The notes below the pieces were generated by a model. That model ran no database searches, was not told where the DNA came from, and was given only the letters and a program-made list of their open reading frames with translations. The position numbers were made by a program, and so were the translations under genes. Below are positions 56,135 through 64,000 of a DNA stretch of 64,000 bases, piece after piece (the first letter of the stretch is position 1; every line of letters starts with the position of its first letter). Origin of the DNA: Dokdonella sp. (lineage in GTDB: Bacteria; Pseudomonadota; Gammaproteobacteria; Xanthomonadales; Rhodanobacteraceae); assembly GCF_019634775.1 (NCBI RefSeq), contig NZ_JAHCAS010000001.1, positions 62,001-126,000 of the forward strand. Reading direction: 5' to 3'.

Positions 56135-56602
56135 ATGGCCATCGACATCGGCATCTCGGCGAAGGACCGCAGGAAGATCAGCGAAGGACTCGCCAAGCTG
56201 CTCGCCGACAACTATTCGCTGTACCTCAAGACCCACGCCTTCCACTGGAACGTCACCGGACCGATGTTCAACAGCCTGCATGTGATGTTCGAGACGCAAT
56301 ACAACGAACTCTGGCTCGCCAACGACCAGATCGCCGAACGCATTCGCTCGCTCGACGTGTTCGCTCCTGGCTCATATTCGCAGTTCGCCAAGCTGACCTC
56401 GATCAAGGAGGAAAGCGGTGTGCCGGACTGGAAGGACATGGTCCAGCAACTGGTCGACGGTCACGAAACCGCCGCCCGCACCGGCCGCGCGGTGTTCAAG
56501 CTCGCCGATGCCGCCGACGATCAACCCACCGCCGACCTCATCACTCAGCGCCTCGAAGCGCACGAGAAGACCGCGTGGATGTTGCGCTCGCTGTTGAAGT
56601 AG
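56135..56602 (+). CDS. dps: Dps family ferritin-like protein
   Basis: Stores iron and protects DNA under starvation or oxidative stress. The 155-residue product has ferroxidase ligands His in [12 protein letters not shown], Asp/Glu in [14 protein letters not shown], and the Dps-typical [15 protein letters not shown] loop. ATG 56135 has GGGAG upstream. It diverges from hrpA across 105 bp. It has no long charged N-terminal tail, so direct DNA binding may be weak. Confidence 0.93.
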   Translation: MAIDIGISAKDRRKISEGLAKLLADNYSLYLKTHAFHWNVTGPMFNSLHVMFETQYNELWLANDQIAERIRSLDVFAPGSYSQFAKLTSIKEESGVPDWKDMVQQLVDGHETAARTGRAVFKLADAADDQPTADLITQRLEAHEKTAWMLRSLLK

Positions 56603-56626
56603 CAAACACGACAAGGGCCAGCCATT

Positions 56627-56652
56627 CCTTCCCCCGCGAAGCAGGGGGAAGG
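56627..56652. repeat. Hairpin downstream of dps
   Basis: CCTTCCCCC and GGGGGAAGG form a perfect 9-bp stem around GCGAAGCA. There is no U-tract; it may still slow RNA decay or stop transcription after dps. A related inverted CCCC...GGGG lies at 33423-33446. Confidence 0.7.
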
Positions 56653-56696
56653 AGTCGCTCGCGTTCGGCCAAACCGCACCACGACGGGAGGCCCTG

Positions 56697-56790
56697 CAGG
56701 AGCCCCTTCAGGGGCGATGCTTCTCTGGCGCTTCATGCGTGATCGCGACCCTGATCGCCCGTAAACGGGCTCCTGCAACAGCGCTCCTCG
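56697..56790. repeat. REP-like palindrome pair between dps and the ParE remnant
   Basis: One unit is CAGGAGCCCCTTCAGGGGCG followed by ATGCTTCTC. The second, in opposite orientation, is CGCCCGTAAACGGGCTCCTG. They are the same family as 23150-23177. They fill most of the 550-bp dps-thrE interval not covered by the ParE remnant. Confidence 0.65.
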
Positions 56791-56797
56791 CGCGGCT

Positions 56798-57093
56798 TCA
56801 GTCGCGATCCGTCAACCCGCGTGACTCCTGGAACCGCTCGTCGATGTCCCGGCTGCCATGCATGACACGAACAACCTCGATGCCATATCGAGCCGGGTGA
56901 AGGACACGACGCAACGACCGAACGGAAGACTGCGGATGCCGGGCGCGAGCTCTTTGCGTTCGCGACCGATCTTCGGCTGTGTTGCCCACAGGGCAAGGCG
57001 CTCATCCAGGCGGTCCATCCAGCGGTCGGCTTCAAGCACGCTGTCCGCCGCGATGCAGCCCCATATCTCCAGAGTGAATCCGGCCCATGATGA
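56798..57093 (-). pseudogene. ParE/RelE-type toxin remnant
   Basis: One frame reads GFTLEIWGCIAADSVLEADR, then WMDRLDERLALWATQP and SLPFGRCVVSFTRLD. The continuation YGIEVVRVMHGSRDIDERFQ is in another frame. Adding one T (GATAT to GATTAT, near 56885) joins them into a normal ParE C-terminus. The 5' end lacks a start, with a TGA upstream in frame. No antitoxin gene is seen beside it. It is a dead toxin. Confidence 0.8.
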
Positions 57094-57152
57094 GGGCCAT
57101 CATCAGTCGTTCGGCAGCCAACCGCGCCCGTCAAGCCGTTCCCGGTGCACAG

Positions 57153-58391
57153 CTACAACTTCCGCCTCGGCGGCACCAGCAGATCGCCGAACAACAGACC
57201 GGCGACGAGGGCGATGAGCAGGGTCATCAAGGTGATGCCGGTATCGAGGCCGAGCAGGACGTCACGCTCGAACACGAAGCTCATGGTGCGGAAACCGACG
57301 CTGCCAGGGACGAGCAGGATGATGCCGGGTTCGCGGATCAACGCACCGGGGCGGCTGAACATGCGGGCGAATACGTTGCTCGATGCGCCGAGCACGAGGC
57401 CGCCGAGGAACACGCCGAATGCGGCCGATACGTAGGCGCCACCGGCGCGCGTGCAGATGTAGCCGACGATCACCGCCGCGATGACGATCGGATAGTGGCG
57501 CAGCGGACTGCGGAAGGTGATCGCGAATGCGAGCCCCGAGATCGGCACGACGACCCATTCGAGCCAGACCGGCACGGCCGGCGCAGGGGTCTGCATCGGC
57601 ACCCAGCCGATCAGTGTGCACAGTTGCACCGCCGCGGCGGTGCCGAAGGCGAGTTTCAGCAAGGTCGTCATCGCGCCGGCCATGCGCGCGGTGCCGGAAA
57701 TCAGATGCTGGCTCGACAGCTCGCGCACCGCGGTGGTCAGGCTCATGCCCGGCAACAGCACGATCAGGCTGGCGATCACCACCGACTTCACCTGGATGGG
57801 CACGATGTGCGTGGCGATGAAGATCGCCGCGAGCGTGGCGACGAGTGCGGAGATCGCCTCGAATGCCGCGGCGATGTTCGGGCGTCGCTGGGCCAGCACC
57901 GACGTCGCGCCGATGGCGAGGCCGATGACCGCGGCGGTCGCCACGCCGGCCCAGCCGGTCAGCAGGATCGCCGCCACACATGCCGAAGCGATGCCGTAGG
58001 CGACGACGCTGGCAAAGCGCGACAGCCGCGATTGTGGCGTCTCGCCGATCTGCAGCAGGCGCCGGTAGCCTTCGACGAGGTCGAGGCTGCCGTCGATGAC
58101 GCGGTCGGCGATCTCGTCGACGATGCACAGGCGCTTGAGGTTGACCTCGCCCGGTGAGGCGCGCACGACCTGGGTGATCTCGGCGAGTGGCCTGCGCCCG
58201 CGTGCGCGATCGGCGAAGGACATGACGATCGACGTCGGCGTCGACAGCACGTCGCAAGCGAGGTCGAGACGCTGGGCGACGAGACTGATCGCCGCCTCGA
58301 GACGCGGCGCTGCGGTGCCGTACTCGTGCAGGCGACGCGCAAGTTCGACGACGAACTCGATGCGCGTGGTCAGTGGCGCGGTGCCGCTCAT
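57153..58391 (-). CDS. Threonine/serine exporter, ThrE family (fused YjjP-YjjB)
   Basis: The 412-residue product joins the two halves of the ThrE system. The N-terminal soluble YjjP-like domain has RIEFVVELARRLHEYGTAAP and SPGEVNLKRL, followed by about five helices; the C-terminal YjjB-like domain adds five more with GALIREPGIILLVPGSVGFR. Probably exports Thr/Ser or, as reported for YjjPB, succinate. It may relate to threonine balance with the thrA gene in this window. Confidence 0.88.
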   Translation of the reverse strand: MSGTAPLTTRIEFVVELARRLHEYGTAAPRLEAAISLVAQRLDLACDVLSTPTSIVMSFADRARGRRPLAEITQVVRASPGEVNLKRLCIVDEIADRVIDGSLDLVEGYRRLLQIGETPQSRLSRFASVVAYGIASACVAAILLTGWAGVATAAVIGLAIGATSVLAQRRPNIAAAFEAISALVATLAAIFIATHIVPIQVKSVVIASLIVLLPGMSLTTAVRELSSQHLISGTARMAGAMTTLLKLAFGTAAAVQLCTLIGWVPMQTPAPAVPVWLEWVVVPISGLAFAITFRSPLRHYPIVIAAVIVGYICTRAGGAYVSAAFGVFLGGLVLGASSNVFARMFSRPGALIREPGIILLVPGSVGFRTMSFVFERDVLLGLDTGITLMTLLIALVAGLLFGDLLVPPRRKL

Positions 58392-58494
58392 CCAAAGGCT
58401 CCCGGGAAGGCCGCGCATGATGCCTGCATCCGCGCGCGTGCGGCAGTGTCCATGGCGCCGCATGGGTGGGGAACTGATAGCCTTGGGGGTGCTC

Positions 58495-58761
58495 TGATCA
58501 ATCCCGCAATGGCGTCATGACATTCGCAAGGTTTGCTGCGGGGTGGGCGTGGTGAAGTGCAGGCTGGTTGCCTGGGCGAGCCGCGCACGCCGCGCTGCGG
58601 GCCTTGCGGAAGTCACCCCATCATTGGGAATCAAATGGTTGGGGCCGTCCTGTCGAGCGCAGCTCGGCCTTGCGCCGGCTCGACAGACGGCCAGTCTGCC
58701 TTCGCCGTCGCGCCTTGATCTGCGCCCGCACAGGACGGTGACGCCGTTGTGGGATTGATCG
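58495..58761. repeat. Dispersed MITE-like element, long copy
   Basis: It begins TGATCAATCCCGCAATGGCG and ends CGCCGTTGTGGGATTGATCG, the same ends as 16659-16801. The right half (GCGCCGGCTCGACAGACGGC onward through the CGCACAGGACGG block) matches closely. A middle segment of about 125 bp is absent from the short copy. It occupies the 470-bp gap between thrE and mlaE; the remainder of the gap shows nothing. Confidence 0.75.
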
Positions 58762-58861
58762 GAGCATCATTGGGTAGCCCGACCGCGGCTGGCTTTCAAC
58801 AACCGATCGACTGTTGAACGCCAGCCGCGATCGGCCAAAGCGGATTGCGCCTGGACCGATC

Positions 58862-59968
58862 GTGGACACAGCTTCGGCAACCCTCAACGGAGACGGCACG
58901 CGCGTGGTCGCCCGCGGCGACTGGACGCTGGTCGAGGTCGCGCGGCTGGCCGGGCTGGCGGCGCAGCTCAAGCGCCAGGCCGTGAGCGGGCTCGCGGTCG
59001 ACGCGCGGGCGCTCGGCCGCATCGATACGGCGGGTGCGAGCGTGCTGCTCGACCTGGTCGATGGCGATGTCGCACGCATCGAGGCGCCACCGCCTGCCGC
59101 GGCACGCCTGATCGCCCGCGTGGCGAGCGCATACCAGGCCGAATCGCCCCCGGCGCGACCGACGAACGGACTTGCCGAGCGCGTCGCCCGCATCGGCCTT
59201 GCCGTGGAAACGCTCGGGCGCGACGCTCGTGCCCTGGTCGGTTTCATCGGCCTGGTCCTGTCGACCGGCCTGCGCGGCCTGCTCCAGCCGCGCCGCTGGC
59301 GGCCGACCTCGACCGTGTTCCACATCGAGCAGACCGGCTTCGACGCGCTGCCGATCGTTGCCCTGCTCTGCTTCCTGGTCGGCGCCGTGGTCGCCTTCCT
59401 CGGCGCAACCGTGCTCGAGGAATTCGGCGCCAGCATCTACACGGTCGAGCTGGTCGGCTATTCGTTCCTGCGCGAGTTCGGCGTGCTGCTTACCGCGATC
59501 ATGGTCGCTGGGCGCTCCGGCAGTGCGTTCACCGCGCAGATCGGCTCGATGAAGGCGCGTGAGGAAGTCGACGCGATCCGCACGCTCGGCCTCGACCCGA
59601 TCGACGTGCTGGTGATGCCGCGCATCCTCGCCCTGCTCGTCTCGCTGCCGATACTGACCCTGGTCGGCATGCTTGCCGGCATCCTCGGCGGCGCAGCCGT
59701 CTGCACGTTTGCCCTCGACGTTTCGCCGACCATGTTCTTCACCCGACTGCACGAGACCACCGAGGTGCGCCACTTCTGGGTCGGCATGTCGAAGGCGCCG
59801 GTGTTCGCTTTCCTGATCGCCGCCATCGGTTGCCTGGAAGGTTTCAAGGTGTCCGGCAGCGCCGAATCGGTCGGTACGCACACCACCTCGAGCGTGGTGC
59901 AATCAATCTTCGTGGTCATCCTCGTCGATGCGCTGGCCGCGATCTTCTTCATGGAGATCGAACTGTGA
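58862..59968 (+). CDS. mlaE: MlaE-type ABC permease with N-terminal STAS domain
   Basis: Inner-membrane permease of the Mla phospholipid/mammalian-cell-entry transport system. Residues 1-90 form a STAS domain (DWTLVEVARLAGLA, VDARALGRIDTAGA), usually a separate MlaB protein; here it is fused. The permease part has GATVLEEFGASIYTVELVGY, GRSGSAFTAQIGSMKAREEV and VSGSAESVG. The start is uncertain: GTG 58862 is chosen, TTG 58814 is possible. First gene of a four-gene operon. Confidence 0.9.
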   Translation: MDTASATLNGDGTRVVARGDWTLVEVARLAGLAAQLKRQAVSGLAVDARALGRIDTAGASVLLDLVDGDVARIEAPPPAAARLIARVASAYQAESPPARPTNGLAERVARIGLAVETLGRDARALVGFIGLVLSTGLRGLLQPRRWRPTSTVFHIEQTGFDALPIVALLCFLVGAVVAFLGATVLEEFGASIYTVELVGYSFLREFGVLLTAIMVAGRSGSAFTAQIGSMKAREEVDAIRTLGLDPIDVLVMPRILALLVSLPILTLVGMLAGILGGAAVCTFALDVSPTMFFTRLHETTEVRHFWVGMSKAPVFAFLIAAIGCLEGFKVSGSAESVGTHTTSSVVQSIFVVILVDALAAIFFMEIEL

Positions 59969-60759
59969 ACGCCGTCGAGCCGGTCATCCGCATCCGCGGC
60001 CTGCGCAACCAGTTCGGCACGCAGGTCGTGCACGAGAACCTCGACCTCGACGTGCACCGCGGCGAGATCATCGGCGTGGTCGGTGGCTCGGGCTCCGGGA
60101 AGTCCGTGCTCATGCGCGCGATCATCGGCCTCGGCCATCCGGCTGCCGGCAGCATCCGCCTGTTCGGCGAAGAAGTGACGACGCTCGACGACGCCGGGCG
60201 CAGCGCGCTCGAACGCCGCTGCGGCGTGCTGTTCCAGAACGGCGCGCTGTTCTCGTCGCTGACCGTGGCCGAGAACGTTGCCGTACCGCTGGTCGAGCAC
60301 CACGGCCTCGACCGCACGATCGTCACACGCCTGGCCGCCCTCAAGATCGCCCTCGCCGGCCTGCCCGCCGAGGCCGGCGCCAAGTACCCGGCGCAGCTTT
60401 CCGGCGGCATGGTGAAACGCGCCGCGCTGGCACGCGCGCTTGCGCTCGATCCGGACATCCTGTTCCTCGACGAGCCGACCGCCGGCCTCGACCCGATCGG
60501 TGCCGCCGCGTTCGATCGCCTGATCCTGACCCTGCGTGACGCGCTCGGCCTGACCGTGTTCATCATCACCCACGACCTCGACACGCTGTACGCGATCTGC
60601 GACCGTGTCGCCGTGCTCGCGCAGAAGCGCATCCTCGTCGCCGACACGCTCGACGTGGTCGAGCGTTGCGACGACGCCTGGGTACGGGATTACTTCCAGG
60701 GCCCGCGCGGCCGCGCCGCACGGCACGCGGCCGTGGTCGCAGCGGCACCGACCACCTGA
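59965..60759 (+). CDS. mlaF: MlaF-type ABC ATPase
   Basis: Energises lipid transport with MlaE and MlaD. The 264-residue product has Walker A VGGSGSGKSVLMR, Q-loop VLFQNGALFSSLTV, signature LSGGMVKRAALARALA, Walker B ILFLDEPTAGLDP and switch ITHDLDTL. The GTG start overlaps the mlaE stop by 4 bp (GTGA). Confidence 0.94.
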   Translation: MNAVEPVIRIRGLRNQFGTQVVHENLDLDVHRGEIIGVVGGSGSGKSVLMRAIIGLGHPAAGSIRLFGEEVTTLDDAGRSALERRCGVLFQNGALFSSLTVAENVAVPLVEHHGLDRTIVTRLAALKIALAGLPAEAGAKYPAQLSGGMVKRAALARALALDPDILFLDEPTAGLDPIGAAAFDRLILTLRDALGLTVFIITHDLDTLYAICDRVAVLAQKRILVADTLDVVERCDDAWVRDYFQGPRGRAARHAAVVAAAPTT

Positions 60760-60772
60760 CGAGTCATCGACC

Positions 60773-61717
60773 ATGGAAACCCGCGCCCACCACTTTTTGA
60801 TCGGCAGCTTCGCCATCCTCGCCTTTCTGCTCGGCCTCGGTTTCGTGCTGTGGCTGTCGAAGACCGGTTCCGAACGCGAGTTCCGCTATTACGACGTCGT
60901 CTTCACCGAGGCCGTCACCGGCCTCTCCAAGGGCGGACTCGTGCAGTACAACGGCATCAAGGTCGGTGAGGTCGCGCAGTTGTCGCTCGATCCGAAGGAC
61001 CCGCGCAAGGTGATCGCGCGCGTGCGCCTCGACGCCAGCGCGCCGGTCAAGAAGGACACCGTCGCCAAACTCGGTCTGCTCGGCGTGACCGGCACCGCCT
61101 TCATCCAGTTGAGTGGTGGCACGCCGTCAAGCCCGCGCCTGGAGGCAACCAGCGAAAGACCGATCCCGCTGATCGCAGCCGAAGAATCGGCGCTGGCCAG
61201 GCTGTTGGCCTCGGGCGAAGACATCGTGGTCAGCGTCAACGAGGCCCTGTTGCGCGTCGGCCAATTGCTGTCGGCCGAGAACGTGCAGCACGTCTCCACT
61301 ACCCTGGCCAACATCGACGAGCTCGTCGCCACCGTATCCAGCCAACGCGACAACCTCGGCGAGGCCGTCGCCCAACTCGCCGACGCCAGCAAGGAACTCA
61401 AGGGCACGTTGCACACGCTCAACCAAATGGCCGGCACGACCAATCAGCTCGTGCGCGACGAGGCACGCGCGGTGTTGCAGTCGACCGACAAGGCGATCGC
61501 CTCGATCGAGCGCGTCGCAGTTTCCACCGAGAGCATGCTCGAGGAAAACCGCGCCGCGCTGTCGAGCTTCAGCGAGCAAGGCCTGCGTCAGGTCGCGCCG
61601 ACCCTGGCCGAGCTGCGCGAGACCCTGCAGGCCTACAAGCAGCTCGGTGAACAGCTCGGCAATTCGAACTCGCTGCTGCTCGGCCGCGACCAACCGAGGG
61701 AGTACAAGCCGCGATGA
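60773..61717 (+). CDS. mlaD: MlaD/MCE-family substrate-binding protein
   Basis: Periplasmic lipid shuttle anchored in the inner membrane. The 314-residue product has one N-terminal helix (FLIGSFAILAFLLGLGFVLW), an MCE domain (VTGLSKGGLVQYNGIKVGEV, GVTGTAFIQLSGG) and a long helical C-terminal part that may form a bridge or tunnel, longer than E. coli MlaD. It is 13 bp after mlaF. Confidence 0.92.
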   Translation: METRAHHFLIGSFAILAFLLGLGFVLWLSKTGSEREFRYYDVVFTEAVTGLSKGGLVQYNGIKVGEVAQLSLDPKDPRKVIARVRLDASAPVKKDTVAKLGLLGVTGTAFIQLSGGTPSSPRLEATSERPIPLIAAEESALARLLASGEDIVVSVNEALLRVGQLLSAENVQHVSTTLANIDELVATVSSQRDNLGEAVAQLADASKELKGTLHTLNQMAGTTNQLVRDEARAVLQSTDKAIASIERVAVSTESMLEENRAALSSFSEQGLRQVAPTLAELRETLQAYKQLGEQLGNSNSLLLGRDQPREYKPR

Positions 61718-62355
61718 GCCGTGTGATGCGTCCGTTCACGATCGTTGCCCTGGCCACACTGCTTGCCGGGTGTTCGGCACTGGGGGGCAAGCACACGCCG
61801 TTCTCGATCCACTCACCCAAGCTGTCGCCGTTTGCCCCGGCGGCCACCACGCCGGTCGACTGGCAGTTGCAGATCGCCCTGCCGCAGGCGAGCAGCGCGC
61901 TCGACAGCCCGCGCATCGCGGTGATGCCGCACCCGGGCGTGCTCGAGGTCTACCCGGCCGCGCGCTGGCGCGATCCGGCGCCACGCCTGTTGCGCAGCCT
62001 CGTCGTCGAGGCCTTCGATCTTTCCGGCCGCGTTGGCGGTGTCAGCGGCGCCAACGTCGGCCTCAGCGCCGACTACGCGCTGGCGATCGACCTCCGCGAC
62101 TTCCAGGCCGAAGTCGGCCGCGACGGCACGCGCGCCGCGATCCGCCTGCAGGCCCGACTGTTCGACCTGCGCGGCAACCGCATCGTCGCCACGCGCGCCT
62201 TCGACGAAACCGCGGCGGCCGCGAACAGCGACGTCGGCAACGTGGTTGCCGCCTTCGAAACCGCACTCGCCCAGCTGATGCCCGAACTGGTGAACTGGAC
62301 CATCACCAGCGGCAATGCGGCGTGGGCAGAAATGGCGAACAACGCATCCCCGTAG
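61714..62355 (+). CDS. ABC-type transport auxiliary lipoprotein (PqiC-like)
   Basis: The 213-residue product has a lipoprotein signal (PFTIVALATLLAGC) and a DUF330/ABC_trans_aux fold (PRIAVMPHPGVLEVYPAARW, DYALAIDLRDFQAEV). It likely sits in the outer membrane as partner of the MCE protein. It overlaps mlaD by 4 bp. Its TAG stop is inside the first, partial unit of the 48-bp repeat array, so the array has defined or trimmed the C-terminus. Confidence 0.88.
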   Translation: MSRVMRPFTIVALATLLAGCSALGGKHTPFSIHSPKLSPFAPAATTPVDWQLQIALPQASSALDSPRIAVMPHPGVLEVYPAARWRDPAPRLLRSLVVEAFDLSGRVGGVSGANVGLSADYALAIDLRDFQAEVGRDGTRAAIRLQARLFDLRGNRIVATRAFDETAAAANSDVGNVVAAFETALAQLMPELVNWTITSGNAAWAEMANNASP

Positions 62356-62750
62356 AAGCCATTCGGTTTCCCGACATCAATGCGCTGTAGGAAACGCCTT
62401 CAGGCGTGATGCGTTTTCCAGACATCAATGCGCTGCAGGAAACGTCTTCAGGCGTGATGCGTTTTCCAGACATCAATGCGCTGTAGGAAACGCCTTCAGG
62501 CGTGATGCGTTTTCCGGACATCAATACGCTGTAGGAAACGCCTTCAGGCGTGATGCGTTTTCCGGACATCAATACGCTGTAGGAAACGCCTTCAGGCGTG
62601 ATGCGTTTTCCGGACATCAATACGCTGTAGGAAACGCCTTCAGGCGTGATGCGTTTTCCAGACATCAATGCGCCGTAGGAAACGCCTTCAGACGTGATGC
62701 GTTTTCCGGACATCAATACGCTGTAGGAAACGCCTTCAGGCGTGATTCTG
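62352..62750. repeat. 48-bp tandem repeat array with REP-like core (about eight units)
   Basis: Units begin at 62387, 62435, 62483, 62531, 62579, 62627, 62675 and 62723, exactly 48 bp apart, after a diverged partial unit at 62352. Each unit carries GTAGGAAACGCCTTCAGGCG, then TGATGCGTTTTCCGGACATC and AATACGCT. The palindrome CGCCTTCAGGCG is the hairpin core. Units differ by a few bases (CCGG/CCAG, ATAC/ATGC). Confidence 0.93.
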
Positions 62751-63075
62751 TTTCTTTGGGGCGTTGTACGGCCAAGGCATCGCGGCTGAAGCCGCTTCCT
62801 ACAGGCCGCTTCCTACAGGCCGCTTCCTACAGGCGCTTCCTGCGGGGCGGCCTCGATGCCTGTGGGAAACGCCTTCAGGCGTGATGCGTTTTCCGGACAT
62901 CAATACGCTGTAGGAAACGCCTTCAGGCGTGATGCGTTTTCCGGACATCAATACGCTGTAGGAAACGCCTTCAGGCGTGATGCTGTTTCTTTGGGGCGTT
63001 GTACGGCCAAGGCATCGCGGCTGAAGCCGCTTCCTACAGGCCGCTTCCTACAGGCGCCTCCTACGGCCGCTTCCT
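62742..63075. repeat. Second-order repeat: composite REP blocks and two more 48-bp units
   Basis: A composite block (CTGTTTCTTTGGGGCGTTGT, ACGGCCAAGGCATCGCGGCT, then GAAGCCGCTTCCTACAGG repeats) occurs at about 62754-62850 and again at 62982-63073. Two to three 48-bp units sit between (from 62866). The last CTTCCTAC supplies the amidase stop codon (TAG at 63076-63074). Confidence 0.85.
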
Positions 63076-64000
63076 ACGCCGGCGCAAGCGGATACACCGG
63101 CGCGGCATCGAGACGCGCTGCGCAGACCTCGGCAAGGTCGATCAGGCGCAGGTCCGAACCCGGTGCGCCGACCAATTGCAGGCCGACCGGCAAGCCGTCG
63201 TCGAGTGTCCCCATCGGCAGGCTGATCGCCGGGCAACCGGCCAGGCTGGCAAAGGCGGTGAGATCGGCATCGTTCGCCCGCTCCCCTTCGGCGATCGCAT
63301 ACGGCCCATGCGGTACGCTCGGCAGCACGAGCACATCGATGGCCTCGAACAGGCGGCGCGCAAGCACGACGGCGCGATCGATCATGCGATCCGCAGCGGC
63401 GTAGTCGACCGCACTACGCGCCTGTGCATAGCCGAGCAATGCACGCAGGCGCGGTGACGGGCCGCGTGCCTCGTCGGCGAGGTCCTCGGCGAGTTCCAGA
63501 GCCAGTTCGGCTTCCATGACGAGCAAGCCGGCACGACGCATGCGGGTGAAGTCGTAGCCCGCCGTGTCGATGCGGCTGCGCTCGCCAAGTTCGCGTCCGA
63601 GCGTGTCGAGCGCGCGCGCGAACACGGCCTGCACGGCAGGTGCGACACCGATCGCGCCGAGGTCGGCGATGCAGCCGCTGCGCAGGCGACCCGGCTCCCA
63701 ATCCGGCGGTGCCAGGGCGATGCGGCGCCGGCGCGAGCGCGGATCGTCGGGGTCGTAGGCATTGAGAACCTGCAGAACGAGGGCGAGATCCTGCACCGAG
63801 CGCGCGAGCAAGCCGACGCTGTCGAGCCGGCGCGCGCTCTTGACCACGCCGCGCATGGCGATCTCGCCGGGTGTCGGGCGCAGGCCGAACACGCCGCAGT
63901 GGCTGGCCGGGATGCGCGTCGAACCGAGCGTGTCGGTGCCGATCGCGAAGGCGCACTGGCCAGTAGCGACGGCAACCGCCGAACCCGCCGATGAACCGCC
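63074..64000 (-). CDS. Amidase signature family enzyme, C-terminal part (cut by window edge)
   Basis: At least 308 residues visible. The amidase signature GGSSAGSAVAVATGQCAFAI with the catalytic cis-Ser and nucleophilic Ser is at the window edge, followed by GTDTLGSTRIPASHCGVFGL and RPTPGEIAMRG. The C-terminus has CPAISLPMGTLDDGLPVGLQ. It hydrolyses amides; substrate unknown (GatA-like or general amidase). The N-terminus with the catalytic Lys lies outside the window. Its stop is formed by a REP repeat. Confidence 0.92.
   Translation of the reverse strand, partial: GGSSAGSAVAVATGQCAFAIGTDTLGSTRIPASHCGVFGLRPTPGEIAMRGVVKSARRLDSVGLLARSVQDLALVLQVLNAYDPDDPRSRRRRIALAPPDWEPGRLRSGCIADLGAIGVAPAVQAVFARALDTLGRELGERSRIDTAGYDFTRMRRAGLLVMEAELALELAEDLADEARGPSPRLRALLGYAQARSAVDYAAADRMIDRAVVLARRLFEAIDVLVLPSVPHGPYAIAEGERANDADLTAFASLAGCPAISLPMGTLDDGLPVGLQLVGAPGSDLRLIDLAEVCAARLDAAPVYPLAPA

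Noticed and set aside
52340..56602. A 1420-codon open frame on the plus strand opposite hrpA
   Set aside because: It lies antisense to a well-supported HrpA with all helicase motifs. Long antisense frames are a normal result of high-GC codon bias, and its translation is low-complexity Arg/Ala/Gly-rich with no domain.
58862..62355. Presenting the Mla-type operon as a new transport system
   Set aside because: STAS-MlaE fusions and the E-F-D plus auxiliary lipoprotein order are known variants; nothing in the sequence suggests a new mechanism.
62303..62716. A 137-residue minus-strand frame made of 16-residue repeats (MSGKRITPEGVSYSVL)
   Set aside because: It is the translation of the 48-bp repeat array; the period is divisible by three, so all frames stay open. 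No start signal or signal peptide supports a real gene.
62352..63075. CRISPR array
   Set aside because: The units are contiguous 48-bp repeats with no unique spacers, and no cas genes are present.

Overview
The window is high-GC gammaproteobacterial chromosome. The gene set and layout (nuo operon preceded by tRNA-Leu, secG and tpiA; a DksA-like protein with altered Cys ligands; a Ser/Thr kinase paired with an ECF-type sigma factor; REP-like palindromes; integron attC sites of the type seen in xanthomonads) fit the order Lysobacterales/Xanthomonadales. A Rhodanobacteraceae- or Lysobacter-like relative is my inference; no rRNA or marker gene settles the genus.

Layout. 1-6.8 kb, minus strand: nuoG (cut by the window edge), nuoF, E, D, C, B, A, tRNA-Leu(GAG), secG, tpiA. 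6.9-16.6 kb: a short-chain dehydrogenase, a polytopic glycosyltransferase-like protein with a probable 2-bp slippage frameshift, a 2-oxoglutarate/Fe(II)-type oxygenase, glmM, a DksA-like protein with a long basic histone-H1-like extension, yidD, a dihydroorotase, an M23 peptidase and pgk. 16.9-19.5 kb: an Fnr-type [4Fe-4S] regulator followed by NnrS and a SirB2-like protein, with an FNR box over the fnr stop codon. 19.6-23 kb: two divergent PepSY-like periplasmic proteins, the second in line with a response regulator and a histidine kinase. 23.2-31.4 kb: an S9 peptidase, a large Ser/Thr kinase with a TPR tail, its ECF-type sigma factor, and a fused aspartokinase/homoserine dehydrogenase with a perfect 26-bp palindromic operator candidate upstream. 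31.5-34 kb: the decayed remains of a MacB-type ABC transporter and two-component locus, including an in-frame fusion of a permease N-terminus to a histidine kinase C-terminus. 34.3-36.6 kb: small membrane, lipoprotein, hypothetical and HAD genes.

The most distinctive region is 36.7-43.95 kb, a chromosomal integron. A truncated intI on the plus strand diverges from seven minus-strand gene cassettes separated by attC sites. Cassette products include a lipoprotein SGNH hydrolase, a RelE/HigB-HigA-type toxin-antitoxin pair, a GIY-YIG nuclease fragment and several unknown small proteins. Two nearly identical 1321-bp IS3-family elements have inserted. One splits a cassette gene that is restored exactly in frame once the element and one 3-bp duplication are removed. 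The other cuts the GIY-YIG gene and has no duplication. The array therefore looks fossilised: no intact integrase, a decayed terminal attC, and IS invasion.

44-64 kb: an NRDE protein, a second Ser/Thr kinase, relA, an unknown exported protein, a tandem pair of small secreted paralogues, hrpA, a Dps-like ferritin, a ParE-like pseudogene, a ThrE-type amino-acid exporter, a four-gene Mla-type lipid transporter (STAS-MlaE, MlaF, MlaD, auxiliary lipoprotein), a 48-bp tandem REP-like array whose ends supply the stop codons of both flanking genes, and the C-terminal part of an amidase running off the edge.
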